Below, in pieces: positions 27,470 through 35,948 of a stretch of 64,000 nucleotides of DNA. This stretch comes from an uncultured Candidatus Poseidoniales archaeon. Its GTDB lineage: Archaea > Thermoplasmatota > Poseidoniia > Poseidoniales > Thalassarchaeaceae. Position numbers and translations under genes: made by a program. Every line of letters begins with the position of its first letter. The first letter of the stretch is position 1. The DNA lies in assembly GCA_902560445.1 (NCBI GenBank), contig CACELO010000002.1, positions 1 through 64,000 on the forward strand, written 5' to 3'. The notes beneath the pieces were generated by a model. It ran no database searches. It worked only from the letters and a program-made list of their open reading frames with translations, and had not been told where the DNA came from.

Positions 27470-28438
27470 ATGGTGAGGGCCTTCGCACCAGGAAAGTGCA
27501 TCCTTTTCGGGGAGCACGCGGTAGTCTATGGTCATCCCGCGGTTGCTGTTGCCATCGACGCAGGAGTCGAGATAGAATTATCTGAATCAGACTCATGGAC
27601 GATTGAAGGTATGCCTTTTGAGAGTGAGAAACATCCTCACATTTCACATATCTTGAATGATGTTTTCGATTATGGTGGAAGTCCATTGAAAATTAAAATC
27701 GAAAGTGGGTTATTTTCAGCCGCTGGATTGGGATCTTCTGCTGCCCTATCGAATGCTATGGGGGCGGCTGTACTTCGAATCATGGATTCCAATGCAGAAT
27801 TGGATTCGGTAAAATTGGCTAGAATCGGGCATGCGGCCGAGGCAAAGGCTCAATCTGGTCGAGCAAGTCCTACAGATACAGCAACCAGTGCCTTGGGAGG
27901 ATGTGTTGTTGTAGCCGGCAACCAAGTCAGAGGTACAAAGCACGTATTCGATGCGTCGATGGTTACACCTGAAGGTGAGAGAAAATGGTCCGTCTGCGAG
28001 GTAGAATTACCTGTGGATTTGGATGCATGGTTGGTACTTGGATTCACAGGTATTGGTTCTCCGACAGGAGAGATGGTTGCTGGAGTTGCAAAATTGCTGG
28101 AAGAAGACTCCTCCAAGTACCAAGAAATGGATGCTATTGCAATGATAACTCAAGCAGGATTAACCGCTCTAGGTGCTGGAAATCTAGAGGCGGTAGGTAT
28201 TGCAATGGATGCTTGCCATGAGAAATTGCAAAAAATCGGTGTTAGTAGTCCTGAACTGGATTCTCTAGTGGAGGCGGTTCGCCCTCACTCTCTCGGAGCC
28301 AAATTGACGGGAGCTGGCGGAGGTGGGTGTATGGTAGCTCTTACACAGCACCCGCAGAGGGTTGCTGAAGCCATCGAAGTCGCTGGTGGTACACCATTGA
28401 TTTCACGGCTTGGTGCTGACGGCGTCAGAATATTGTGA
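27470..28438 (+). CDS. mvk: Mevalonate kinase
   Basis: A 322-residue GHMP kinase that phosphorylates mevalonate in isoprenoid lipid synthesis. The N terminus RAFAPGKCILFGEHAVVYGHP, the ATP-binding SAAGLGSSAALSNA near 85 and C-terminal KLTGAGGGGCMVAL near 285 are typical. ATG at 27470 gives the standard start; in-frame starts as far up as 27341 would overlap the divergent oxidoreductase start and are unlikely. Two bases overlap would otherwise exist at 27341-27342. A candidate partner pathway step is the aconitase-X dehydratase at 4.7 kb. Confidence 0.93.
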   Translation: MVRAFAPGKCILFGEHAVVYGHPAVAVAIDAGVEIELSESDSWTIEGMPFESEKHPHISHILNDVFDYGGSPLKIKIESGLFSAAGLGSSAALSNAMGAAVLRIMDSNAELDSVKLARIGHAAEAKAQSGRASPTDTATSALGGCVVVAGNQVRGTKHVFDASMVTPEGERKWSVCEVELPVDLDAWLVLGFTGIGSPTGEMVAGVAKLLEEDSSKYQEMDAIAMITQAGLTALGAGNLEAVGIAMDACHEKLQKIGVSSPELDSLVEAVRPHSLGAKLTGAGGGGCMVALTQHPQRVAEAIEVAGGTPLISRLGADGVRIL

Positions 28439-28452
28439 TAAATAGGGTCACT

Positions 28453-28507
28453 AAGCCTAATCATTCGGCATTATCAGGCTTCTTTATCACGACGATTCTT
28501 TATAAGG
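28453..28507 (+). promoter_or_regulatory. tbp promoter region with inverted repeat and TATA-like element
   Basis: AAGCCT (28453-28458) and AGGCTT (28476-28481) form an inverted repeat with a 17-base centre. CTTTATAAGG at 28498-28507 is TATA-like and contains AAGGAG, which could also serve as ribosome site for GTG at 28517. If it acts as TATA box, transcription would begin near 28529, where an in-frame ATG allows a leaderless message. Auto-control of tbp through this element is possible. Confidence 0.4.
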
Positions 28508-28516
28508 AGTTCATAA

Positions 28517-29242
28517 GTGCGAGCCCCTATGAAGAGCGACGAAGAACGACTAACTGTCGTAAACGTGGTCGCCTCCACCCGAGTGGCGGAGGAACTTGAC
28601 CTACCTGATATTGCCATCCAACTGAACTGCGAGTATGAACCAGAACAATTTCCTGGTGTAGTCTACCGTGTTGTAGATCCAAAACTCGCCATCCTAATGT
28701 TCCGCTCCGGTCGAGCGGTTTGTACAGGTGGAAAGAACAAGGATAACATTCACACTGGAATTGAGAGAATGATTGGCGACCTAAGGGCAGCTGGTATCGA
28801 AACATGGGAATTAGATGATGTAGAAATTGAGGTGCAGAATATGGTTGCAACTTATGCTCTACATTACCCAGAGGATTACTACGGAACCGCAAGAATGGAT
28901 GATAACCACACCAAAGTCATCGACGTAGAAGGCGGAATTCGTGCTGCTACAGATGAAGAAGTAGAGGCAGAGGACCCACGAATCCGAGGAATTCGAGAAG
29001 GCGAACCACTAGCAACAATGCCACGTAGATTGAACCTCAATAATTTGACCTTCCACCTGCCTTTCGACAAGGTTGAATACGAACCAGAACAGTTCCCAGG
29101 GCTAATTTACAGACTCGATTACCCTCGAGTAGTTTGTCTGATTTTCGGTTCCGGAAAGATGGTAATTACAGGTGCTCGAGACAAGTCTGAGATTCTTGAA
29201 GCTGTACAATTCATCCAAGATGAGTTAGCAGACCTGTTGTGA
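28517..29242 (+). CDS. tbp: TATA-binding protein with about 55-residue insertion
   Basis: General transcription factor that binds TATA boxes and recruits TFB and RNA polymerase. Two direct repeats are visible: VVNVVAST...EYEPEQFPG (residues 14-47) with RSGRAVCTGG, and EVQNMVATYAL...EYEPEQFPG (105-195) with GSGKMVITGA. In repeat 1 the strand-to-EPEQFPG distance is about 25 residues. In repeat 2 it is about 80, because an acidic segment (about 117-172: DDNHTKVIDVEGG, EEVEAEDPRIRG) interrupts it between the first strand and first helix. Total length is 241 against about 185 usual. GTG at 28517 has AAGGAG upstream; ATG at 28529 could be a leaderless start. Confidence 0.93.
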   Translation: MRAPMKSDEERLTVVNVVASTRVAEELDLPDIAIQLNCEYEPEQFPGVVYRVVDPKLAILMFRSGRAVCTGGKNKDNIHTGIERMIGDLRAAGIETWELDDVEIEVQNMVATYALHYPEDYYGTARMDDNHTKVIDVEGGIRAATDEEVEAEDPRIRGIREGEPLATMPRRLNLNNLTFHLPFDKVEYEPEQFPGLIYRLDYPRVVCLIFGSGKMVITGARDKSEILEAVQFIQDELADLL

Positions 29243-29262
29243 AAATAGCCAGAAATTTATCC

Positions 29263-29277
29263 TTTAGATTGTCTAAA
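29263..29277. other. Perfect hairpin between tbp and the PKD-type protein gene
   Basis: TTTAGA and TCTAAA pair around TTG, 19 bases before the preferred ATG at 29296 and 20 bases after the tbp stop. It may end the tbp message or shape the leader of the next gene. Confidence 0.5.
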
Positions 29278-29295
29278 CGTCTTTGGGTGAGATTC

Positions 29296-32200
29296 ATGTG
29301 CAGACTCCGTCTGCATATTTTCGTGTCTGGTATAAGATTTAGTGGATTCATCGTTGTCTTGATGTTGATTCTAGTACCTGCAATGGGTTTTATGGGAGAA
29401 GTTAAGCAAAATTCGAAACTAGGTGAAGATTTAGTAGAAAGTGACGTAAATCGAAATCCTGTAAGTCTTGTTGATGTTCCCGATTGGAGAATTGGAGATC
29501 GTTGGTATTATACTGGCTTTCTGGATGTTCGAGACTTTGTTGCAGATAGTGGTGTAGCCACTAATGTAGAGACCTTGGATGGAAATCTAGATACTCAAGT
29601 TACTGATATCTATACTACAATTATAGAGGGTGTTTCCACGCTGGTTTACAAGGTTGAATCAGAAGGTGAATATGAAGCACAAAACGTAGAATTATCCGGC
29701 TACGATGGTGACCTAATCATAGAGATAGATACTGTCGAAATAATCCGAGCCTCAGATTTGGCATCGATTGAGCAAGAGGCAACAATAGACATTGATTTTG
29801 ATTACCAAATTTGGTTTTGGACCTATACTATTCATGTGGCAGAATTAGTGGTGACTAACGAATATGACCCTGCTTTGGAGGGATATGATTTCCCAATTAG
29901 TGTTGGAGAGTATTGGCAAACCAGTTACTCACAAGATACAACCTATAGTGGAAGTAGCGATTACGTAGATATTCCATCCGATACCAGCACATCCAATACC
30001 ACATCATGGGAAGTTGTTTCACGAGGAAGTTCTGGTGTTACATATAGCGGATGTGCTCAATCTTACAATATAACAACACGTAACTCAAATGGCGATGGTA
30101 CCGGCTACAAATGGTATTGCCCCGCGATTAGTAATGATATCAAAAGTTCAACAACAGAAAGTATAGGTTTCATCGCTACCCATGAGTTAAGCTGGTACCA
30201 AAAATCTGCAAGAATCAACGAAATAGATGTTGATGTCGAATTCCAATTGTCTCCTCTAGACATGCAAATTGACGCGACTGTAACGTTGACGGATAATGCT
30301 GGGAACGCTGTATCAAACCAAAATGTAGAATTCCGTTTTGAGATAGATCAAGATATCAGGACTTTTACAACCGATTCCTATGGACAGTTTATTGTTAATT
30401 TCAACACAGGAAATAGTCCGGATCAATCCGATGGAGGAAGTGAACATGGATCTCACGGGGTGATTGCTTGGATTGATGGTAATTTCCCTCAAGTTGGAAC
30501 TACTACGGTAATTATCGATCAGAATGTCCACCCTGTGGATTTGATAGCAAATGCTGCAGGAGTGACCATAGAGAGAACTAGGGGGGACAGAACAGTTAGC
30601 CTAAATCCAGCAATCGGATTTAATGCAGTTCCCGAAGATCTACTAACTTTTAGTGTGCCAGTAGTGAACAGAGGTATACTAACTTCTCCAGAAACTGATC
30701 TAAGAGTAATTGGTCCAGATGGAGTCTCGTCCACAAGCTATGTTCCTGCATTGGGGAGTTTGGAAGAACAGCGTGTAGAATTGGATTGGGAAGTACCCGC
30801 TGGTCAACCTATAGGTAATTCGTTGTTAGAATTCATAGTCGATGAATCAGAAGCGATAACAAATGATGGGAATCGAAGCAATAATTTAGGTTTATTTAGC
30901 CTCTATATTGGAAGATTACCAGTTGCAGAATTATCGATAAATTCCCCTCTGCAGACGTATGAAACTGCTACCCTTGATGCAATGAATTCAATCGACCCCG
31001 ATGGTGGAATCGTCGAATGTGTATTTGAGATAGAATCAACTTCTGGAAATATGGAAATTATACAAGATGATGATTGTATTCATGATTTTGTCTGGGAAGA
31101 TGATGGAGAATATATGGTACGCTTGACGATTACAGATGGGGAGAGCGATACAGATACAATTGAGCAGAACTTTACCATTCTAAATCGCCCACCTGAAATT
31201 ATTGTAGAGGCTTCAGCATATTCTATTCCAGTTCTTTCCTCTGTGACATTCGAAGTCACCCATCGTGAAGATATGGATACGAATAATCCAATCTCCCCTG
31301 TCGATATATCCTGGCAGACCTCTTGTGAGGAAGGTAGTACAGTTAGCGCCAGATGCACAGTAACTCCAACTCAAGAAGGAAATTATACAATCGAGGTTAT
31401 TGCATTGGATGATGATGGGGCTACTGTTACCGAAGAATTAACGGTAGAAGTTACGAATATTGCCCCGTCAGAGTTAGAGGCAGAGATTTGGCTTTCAAGT
31501 ACTAGATTAACTCCAGACTCCAGAGGAGTTTACACAATTAACGAAGGTGATGTGATTGAGATTAGAGGCTCTGCATCGGACTCACCAAATGATATTCAAG
31601 ATTTATTCCACCTATGGTCACCAGACGCTGAACACCATCCCGAGATAAAGTTGGAAAGTATTGGACAAAATTCGATCATTGAGCATACATATACCACCTC
31701 AGGATTACATCTAGCGACACTCGAAGTGACTGACGATGACGGTGCTAGTTCTGAAACTTTAGTTGTAGCAATTGAGGTTGTTAATATCGCTCCAAAGATA
31801 GACCCTATTAGTACCCCACTACCAGCTCCAGAAGATGGAGAAATCACCATCACTGCCAGTGTCTGGGACACATTAGGAGATATAGAAACTCTAGTCAATT
31901 GTTTCGATCTTAATCCAGAAGAGAATAGCGATGAAATAGGAGGTTCAACCGATGATTGTGATTTCGAGGGAAATCGATTTATTGGTTCTTGGCCAGATGC
32001 ACAACAGGCACCATCGACGATAATTTTCCACACCACTGATGATGATGGAGAAACCGCATTTGTAGAGATTCCAATAAGTGTCAATAATGTAAAGCCGGAT
32101 GCATATGCTATGGTGAGCAACCAAAATCCAACAATAGGAGATTTTGTAGTTCTAAGTGCTAACCTGACAACCGACTCAAGCTATGACCTTGAAACTCTGA

Positions 32201-32826
32201 GATATGTATGGGATTTGGATGTAACAACCGACAGTGACGGAAATGGCAATCCCTCAGATGATGAGGATTACGTAGGACAGTGGTTTGCGTGGGAATCTGA
32301 TAAATATGGAACAATATCTGTGAAACTAACCGTGACAGATGAGGAACTCTCTGATTCAATGCTAATTACCTTGAATATCGAAGAAGCACCTTTCAGCTTT
32401 GGAGACTTAGTTTCTTCACCAATTGTGATTATTTTAATTCTGCTAATTTTGGCCGGCGGTGGAGGCTTTGCATATGTGCAGATGCGTAAACCCGACGATT
32501 TAGTACAAGCACCTGCAGAGGTAAAGCGAGGTCGTAAAGTGTCTATGGATGATGCCTTTGACGACCCTGAATTTGATCCCTTCAGTGAGGACAAGGCCAA
32601 GAGGCGAGTGCAAGAACAAAAAAGAAATGAGGAGGGCAAATTGATTGAATCAAAAGAGAAGACGGAACCTAAAGTTCCTGAGTCAATTGTATCCGAAGAA
32701 GTACCCGTGATTCAGATGAGTGAGCTCGACGAAGAGTACGAACAAGCAAGGTCTTCAGAAGTGGTTAATGATGAGGTGTTCAATGACTTGTTGGATGACT
32801 CTGAGTCTTCTAGCGAAGAAGAGTGA
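29296..32826 (+). CDS. Large surface protein with PKD/Ig-like domains and C-terminal membrane anchor
   Basis: A 1,176-residue protein. An N-terminal hydrophobic segment (FIVVLMLILVPAMGF) acts as signal or anchor. The ectodomain has a beta-rich N-terminal part (about 50-330), a CARDB-like segment near 440-540, then several PKD-like domains (for example DAMNSIDPDGGIVECVFEIE and RYVWDLDVTTDSDGNGNPSD). Near 1,050 a transmembrane helix (PIVIILILLILAGGGGFAYV) is followed by a charged cytoplasmic tail rich in Lys and Glu. ATG at 29296 has GGGTGAGATTC before it; GTG at 29239 overlaps the tbp stop (GTGA) and is possible. It is likely an adhesive or structural cell-surface protein. Confidence 0.75.
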   Translation: MCRLRLHIFVSGIRFSGFIVVLMLILVPAMGFMGEVKQNSKLGEDLVESDVNRNPVSLVDVPDWRIGDRWYYTGFLDVRDFVADSGVATNVETLDGNLDTQVTDIYTTIIEGVSTLVYKVESEGEYEAQNVELSGYDGDLIIEIDTVEIIRASDLASIEQEATIDIDFDYQIWFWTYTIHVAELVVTNEYDPALEGYDFPISVGEYWQTSYSQDTTYSGSSDYVDIPSDTSTSNTTSWEVVSRGSSGVTYSGCAQSYNITTRNSNGDGTGYKWYCPAISNDIKSSTTESIGFIATHELSWYQKSARINEIDVDVEFQLSPLDMQIDATVTLTDNAGNAVSNQNVEFRFEIDQDIRTFTTDSYGQFIVNFNTGNSPDQSDGGSEHGSHGVIAWIDGNFPQVGTTTVIIDQNVHPVDLIANAAGVTIERTRGDRTVSLNPAIGFNAVPEDLLTFSVPVVNRGILTSPETDLRVIGPDGVSSTSYVPALGSLEEQRVELDWEVPAGQPIGNSLLEFIVDESEAITNDGNRSNNLGLFSLYIGRLPVAELSINSPLQTYETATLDAMNSIDPDGGIVECVFEIESTSGNMEIIQDDDCIHDFVWEDDGEYMVRLTITDGESDTDTIEQNFTILNRPPEIIVEASAYSIPVLSSVTFEVTHREDMDTNNPISPVDISWQTSCEEGSTVSARCTVTPTQEGNYTIEVIALDDDGATVTEELTVEVTNIAPSELEAEIWLSSTRLTPDSRGVYTINEGDVIEIRGSASDSPNDIQDLFHLWSPDAEHHPEIKLESIGQNSIIEHTYTTSGLHLATLEVTDDDGASSETLVVAIEVVNIAPKIDPISTPLPAPEDGEITITASVWDTLGDIETLVNCFDLNPEENSDEIGGSTDDCDFEGNRFIGSWPDAQQAPSTIIFHTTDDDGETAFVEIPISVNNVKPDAYAMVSNQNPTIGDFVVLSANLTTDSSYDLETLRYVWDLDVTTDSDGNGNPSDDEDYVGQWFAWESDKYGTISVKLTVTDEELSDSMLITLNIEEAPFSFGDLVSSPIVIILILLILAGGGGFAYVQMRKPDDLVQAPAEVKRGRKVSMDDAFDDPEFDPFSEDKAKRRVQEQKRNEEGKLIESKEKTEPKVPESIVSEEVPVIQMSELDEEYEQARSSEVVNDEVFNDLLDDSESSSEEE

Positions 32827-32838
32827 CCGCTGTGGTCA
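32824..32838. other. Hairpin at the end of the PKD-type protein gene
   Basis: TGACC and GGTCA pair around GCTGT, beginning at the stop codon. The following DNA (CTCTTTTTTAGCG, near 32866) has a short T-run about 30 bases later, which would suit archaeal termination before the sepF gene at 32912. Confidence 0.45.
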
Positions 32839-32911
32839 AGACTCTCAATAACCGTTCTTTGTTGCTCTTTTTTAGCGAAGCACTCATTGAGGAAGAGGAA
32901 CTCGAATAGCC

Positions 32912-33379
32912 GTGGTTAATCTATTCAGATTACTTGGCTTACCCGACCCCTCTAAGTCGGTCGAATCGCTTAAGAGGCCGCCACGATCAGCCGATCCAGG
33001 TCCTCAAGACAACGATTCATTCCACGATTTAGGTAAGGAAATATGGTCAGATAGGACTCACAAATTGATTGGCGAAGCTGAACGTTTTGTTCACTACATT
33101 AAACCCGATGATTTGCATCGATTGAATCTAGATGGAATGGGCCATAATTTAGCGCAGGGGAATCTTGTGATTGTAGATCTTGGCTCACTTACTCATATGC
33201 CTAGTCAACAAGACGTTTGTCGAAGAAGAATTCAAGATCTTGCGCAACAAACCGGACTTCCAGTGTTTGCTCTAAACGAGGCGGATACGCTGCTGATGAT
33301 TGCCGGTCGTAATATGCGAGTCGATACGGAAAAACACAAGTTAGGTGTGGCTCAGTGGAGCCAATCATCTGATGACTAA
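32912..33379 (+). CDS. sepF: Archaeal SepF-like cell-division protein
   Basis: A 155-residue protein. The N terminus VNLFRLLGLPD can form a membrane-targeting amphipathic helix, followed by a charged linker. The C-terminal SepF domain (about 60-145) shows VHYIKPDDLHRLN and the GNLVIVDLGSLTHMPSQQD core. In archaea SepF tethers the FtsZ ring to the membrane, and no FtsA is present. The start is GTG at 32912; the upstream GAGGAAGAGG is a plausible ribosome site. It ends with a four-base overlap with the convergent flavoprotein gene; GACTA-AGCA-TAGTC (33374-33387) spans the two stops. Confidence 0.8.
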   Translation: MVNLFRLLGLPDPSKSVESLKRPPRSADPGPQDNDSFHDLGKEIWSDRTHKLIGEAERFVHYIKPDDLHRLNLDGMGHNLAQGNLVIVDLGSLTHMPSQQDVCRRRIQDLAQQTGLPVFALNEADTLLMIAGRNMRVDTEKHKLGVAQWSQSSDD

Positions 33380-34206
33380 GCATAGTCGATTTGACTACGC
33401 CAATCCGATTCACTAGGACCTGGCCCGAGTTTGTCGAATCCTATCTGGAAAAGTTTCACCGGTATGGAATCAGAATCTACTCCTTCTGGCGCCTCGATAT
33501 CTTCCACCCTGAGTATTACTAGAGTTCCAACAGCCTCTTCCGGCAATGAATAGAAATCCACTACTCTACAATTAATTGCACATAATGCTGAATCGTAATT
33601 GGGCGGTGATTCTGGTAAGAAATCCCATTCTGATTTTTCTCTTGCTACGAGTTTGACCGTTTTATTCACGGCACTGGCTGATTCCAAATCAGCATTCAAT
33701 ACAAAAATCGAGGCTTTGGAACCTATTCCTTCTTCCTGTAAATTTACCAATGTATCTCTAGGTCTCCCCTCCCTATTTGTCGATAATGAGAGGGCAAGAA
33801 GAGGTGGGTGATTTGAAACAATACTGATTGAAGACATAGGTGCTATATTTTCTACTCCTGATTTAGATTTAGTACCTACAAGAACCACGGGTTTCGGCAT
33901 TAGTAGGGATGCAAGCCAAGCCCTCCTATCTCTGAATCCGAGGGAATTTACATCGATTTTGTATGAACCATCTCCTATCTTTGGAGGGGGTGGAGGATCG
34001 CCTTCTTCATCGGTGAGCCATGTATCTAGTGCACCCGATTCCATCTCACTAGCAGAAAATGCGGTGAACTCACGGAATGCTTGCCAACGAGAAATCTCCG
34101 AAGGATCTTCCTCTCTAGATTGTTTACGGGCAATTGATGCATCGGAGTATGTGACACAACGACGAAGGTATCGCGAAACCACTTTCCGTCGTTCGTCGAT
34201 ATCCAT
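33376..34206 (-). CDS. Flavin reductase-like FMN-binding protein
   Basis: A 276-residue protein. After a hydrophilic N-terminal part (about 1-85, rich in charged residues) comes a flavin reductase-like split barrel (about 90-250): MPKPVVLVGTKSKSGVENIAP, then SISIVSNHPPLLALSLS and a later ALCAINCRVVDFYSLPE. The domain binds FMN and may reduce flavin or an unknown substrate. The N-terminal extension is not typical and I do not recognise it. ATG at 34206 overlaps the stop of the peroxiredoxin gene by one base, so the two are probably coexpressed in a redox-related unit. Confidence 0.75.
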   Translation of the reverse strand: MDIDERRKVVSRYLRRCVTYSDASIARKQSREEDPSEISRWQAFREFTAFSASEMESGALDTWLTDEEGDPPPPPKIGDGSYKIDVNSLGFRDRRAWLASLLMPKPVVLVGTKSKSGVENIAPMSSISIVSNHPPLLALSLSTNREGRPRDTLVNLQEEGIGSKASIFVLNADLESASAVNKTVKLVAREKSEWDFLPESPPNYDSALCAINCRVVDFYSLPEEAVGTLVILRVEDIEAPEGVDSDSIPVKLFQIGFDKLGPGPSESDWRSQIDYA

Positions 34207-34694
34207 TAACCCTCAACCCCGAGTTCACCCATCAGCCTCTCTACATGGCCGGTAGCTCTTACATTATAGCCTACAAATTCGAAATTTCCATCCAAACCTA
34301 TGACGAAAGTTGAACGAGAAACTCCCAAGTATGTCTTTCCATAATTCATCTTCTCTCTCCATACACCGTAAAGTTGGTGTAATTCGATGTCTTGATCAAC
34401 GATTAATTCGAAGTTGAGGCTATAATTCTCAATGAAATTTATATGTGATTTTGCCGAATCCTTGGAGACACCAATAACTCGGTATCCCGCGGATTTTAAT
34501 CTGGTAAAATTGTCTCTAAAATCACAGGCTTGTTTAGTGCATCCAGGTGTAGAATCTTTAGGATAAAAGTAGAGAATTACCTTCTGCCCACCATTGAGTA
34601 TTTCGCTTAGCTTTATACCAGTGCCATCTGTTAATACTGCTTCAAAATCTGGGGCCTTTTGACCAACCTCAAAATTCACCATATCCTTGCTCAT
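34206..34694 (-). CDS. bcp: Thiol peroxidase of the Bcp/PrxQ peroxiredoxin family
   Basis: A 162-residue peroxiredoxin that reduces hydrogen peroxide and organic peroxides using thioredoxin. The fold begins with VGQKAPDFE, and the active site is YPKDSTPGCTKQACDFRD near 45, with peroxidatic and nearby resolving cysteine five residues apart as in PrxQ/Bcp. The thioredoxin reductase at 49.5 kb could be its electron source through a thioredoxin not in this window. ATG at 34694, divergent from a small membrane protein gene. Confidence 0.93.
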   Translation of the reverse strand: MSKDMVNFEVGQKAPDFEAVLTDGTGIKLSEILNGGQKVILYFYPKDSTPGCTKQACDFRDNFTRLKSAGYRVIGVSKDSAKSHINFIENYSLNFELIVDQDIELHQLYGVWREKMNYGKTYLGVSRSTFVIGLDGNFEFVGYNVRATGHVERLMGELGVEG

Positions 34695-34702
34695 AATCTC
34701 CC

Positions 34703-34718
34703 CACCTTAGGAAAGGTG
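34703..34718. other. Hairpin in the bcp / membrane-protein divergent gap
   Basis: CACCTT and AAGGTG pair around AGGA. It lies nine bases upstream of bcp on one strand and five bases upstream of the ATG at 34723 on the other. The right arm contains the GGTGATG ribosome site of the plus-strand gene, so folding would hide it. Confidence 0.5.
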
Positions 34719-34722
34719 ATGA

Positions 34723-35055
34723 ATGCTCGTATTGGGAGGATTGAAGAATCAAGACTGGTTGATTAAGCGTATGGGTAAAGCAGGAACGTTTGGAGGGGCT
34801 CTCTCGTTAATTATCGGAGGGCTATTTCTTATCGGTTGGTTTGGAGCAGGAATGGTGGTTGATTATATCGACAATGAATTAGAAGAAAATTGCGATAGTA
34901 CAAGTGGCCAAATTGGACAAATTACCGGGTGGGATGAAGGGCAGTGTCAGGATGGAAGAGATTCTCGAGATTTCGTTTCTTCATTACAAACTCCATTGCT
35001 ACTTATTGGAGTGGTACTATCTGGCATGGGTGTCTTTATGCTAGTTAGAAGTTGA
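34723..35055 (+). CDS. Small two-helix membrane protein, unknown
   Basis: A 110-residue protein with helices GGALSLIIGGLFLIGWFGAGMVV (about 24-46) and LLLIGVVLSGMGVFMLV at the C terminus. Between them lies an exported-side loop with two cysteines (ENCDSTSG and GQCQDGRD), which may form a disulfide. I recognise no family. ATG at 34723 has GGTGATGA directly upstream. It overlaps the convergent nth gene by 11 bases. Confidence 0.65.
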   Translation: MLVLGGLKNQDWLIKRMGKAGTFGGALSLIIGGLFLIGWFGAGMVVDYIDNELEENCDSTSGQIGQITGWDEGQCQDGRDSRDFVSSLQTPLLLIGVVLSGMGVFMLVRS

Positions 35056-35707
35056 TTTTATATCGCTTTGATTCTTCTTGAATTCGTTTTTTACTCGCCG
35101 CCCAGCCGCAAATTGGACAATCTGATAGATTGTGATTGCGTGCTGGGCAATATTCGCGTCCAAAGAAAATAATTTGCAGATGACGGCGATTCCAGGTTTC
35201 CATAGAGAAAACAGCCTTCAAATCCCGTTCTGTCTGCTCTACATTACGCGCCTTTGAGAGCCCCCAGCGACTTGCTAAACGGTGTATGTGTGTATCCACA
35301 GGAAACGCTGGAATACCGAATGCTTGCGCCATAACGACGCTAGCAGTCTTGTGCCCAACGCCTGCAAGTGATTCTAGGAATTCCCAATCGGGAATAATTT
35401 CTCCACCTCCTTGCAATATTTGTTCTGCCATTAATTTCAGATTCTTGGCTTTGGTTGGTGCTAGTCCAATTTCTCGGATTAAATTCTGAATCTCATCAAC
35501 TTCCAAAGAGGCCATCTTTTCTGGACTATCGGCTTTTGCAAATAAAGCCGGAGTGACCTGGTTTACTTTCTTGTCTGTTGTCTGTGCAGAAAGCATAACT
35601 GCGACTAACAAAGTGTATGGATCGCTATGATTCAGAGGAATTGGAGTTTCAGGGTATAATTCGTCTAACTGTGCCCCGATTTTATCAGCCTTATCGGCTC
35701 TTTTCAT
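35045..35707 (-). CDS. nth: Endonuclease III-like DNA glycosylase with atypical Fe-S cysteines
   Basis: A 220-residue HhH-GPD glycosylase for oxidised pyrimidines. It shows LLVAVMLSAQTTDKKVN near 30, helix-hairpin-helix LAGVGHKTASVVMAQAFG near 110 containing the catalytic lysine, and VDTHIHRLASRWG near 137 with catalytic aspartate. Typical enzymes end with Cys-x6-Cys-x2-Cys-x5-Cys for a [4Fe-4S] cluster. Here the end reads CPARNHNLSDCPICGWAAS, with Cys-x9-Cys-x2-Cys and no fourth cysteine. The cluster may be absent or use another ligand. It overlaps the upstream membrane gene (ATGA). Confidence 0.9.
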   Translation of the reverse strand: MKRADKADKIGAQLDELYPETPIPLNHSDPYTLLVAVMLSAQTTDKKVNQVTPALFAKADSPEKMASLEVDEIQNLIREIGLAPTKAKNLKLMAEQILQGGGEIIPDWEFLESLAGVGHKTASVVMAQAFGIPAFPVDTHIHRLASRWGLSKARNVEQTERDLKAVFSMETWNRRHLQIIFFGREYCPARNHNLSDCPICGWAASKKRIQEESKRYKINF

Positions 35708-35913
35708 TGCTTAATTTCCCCCTCATCCCGAAGTCCGAGGAATAGTGAACCACCCACAATTAACCCCGGAATCAAGTAACAAGGGCCAACCAGAAAGTCT
35801 TCGTTAGTTACATTCTGAGTTTCGCCACCTAAGACAATGTATGCAAATGCACCCAACATAAATGCAGGTAGGAAAGATACCAAGGCAAACACCAGTCCCC
35901 TCATTAACTGCAT
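35704..35913 (-). CDS. Small two-helix membrane protein, unknown
   Basis: A 69-residue protein of two hydrophobic helices (LVFALVSFLPAFMLGAFAYIVLGG and GPCYLIPGLIVGGSLFLGL). I chose ATG at 35913 because longer starts run into the upstream PolX gene. Its stop overlaps the nth start (ATGA), so it probably lies in a polX-membrane protein-nth operon. I do not recognise a family. Confidence 0.5.
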   Translation of the reverse strand: MQLMRGLVFALVSFLPAFMLGAFAYIVLGGETQNVTNEDFLVGPCYLIPGLIVGGSLFLGLRDEGEIKQ

Positions 35914-35948
35914 GAATGTGGCTGGACTACTATAGTCATCAACCTTCG

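Noticed and set aside
31596-32120. 174-residue minus-strand open frame inside the PKD-type protein
   Set aside because: It is Ser/Val-rich shadow sequence without any start signal; the plus-strand gene has clear domains.
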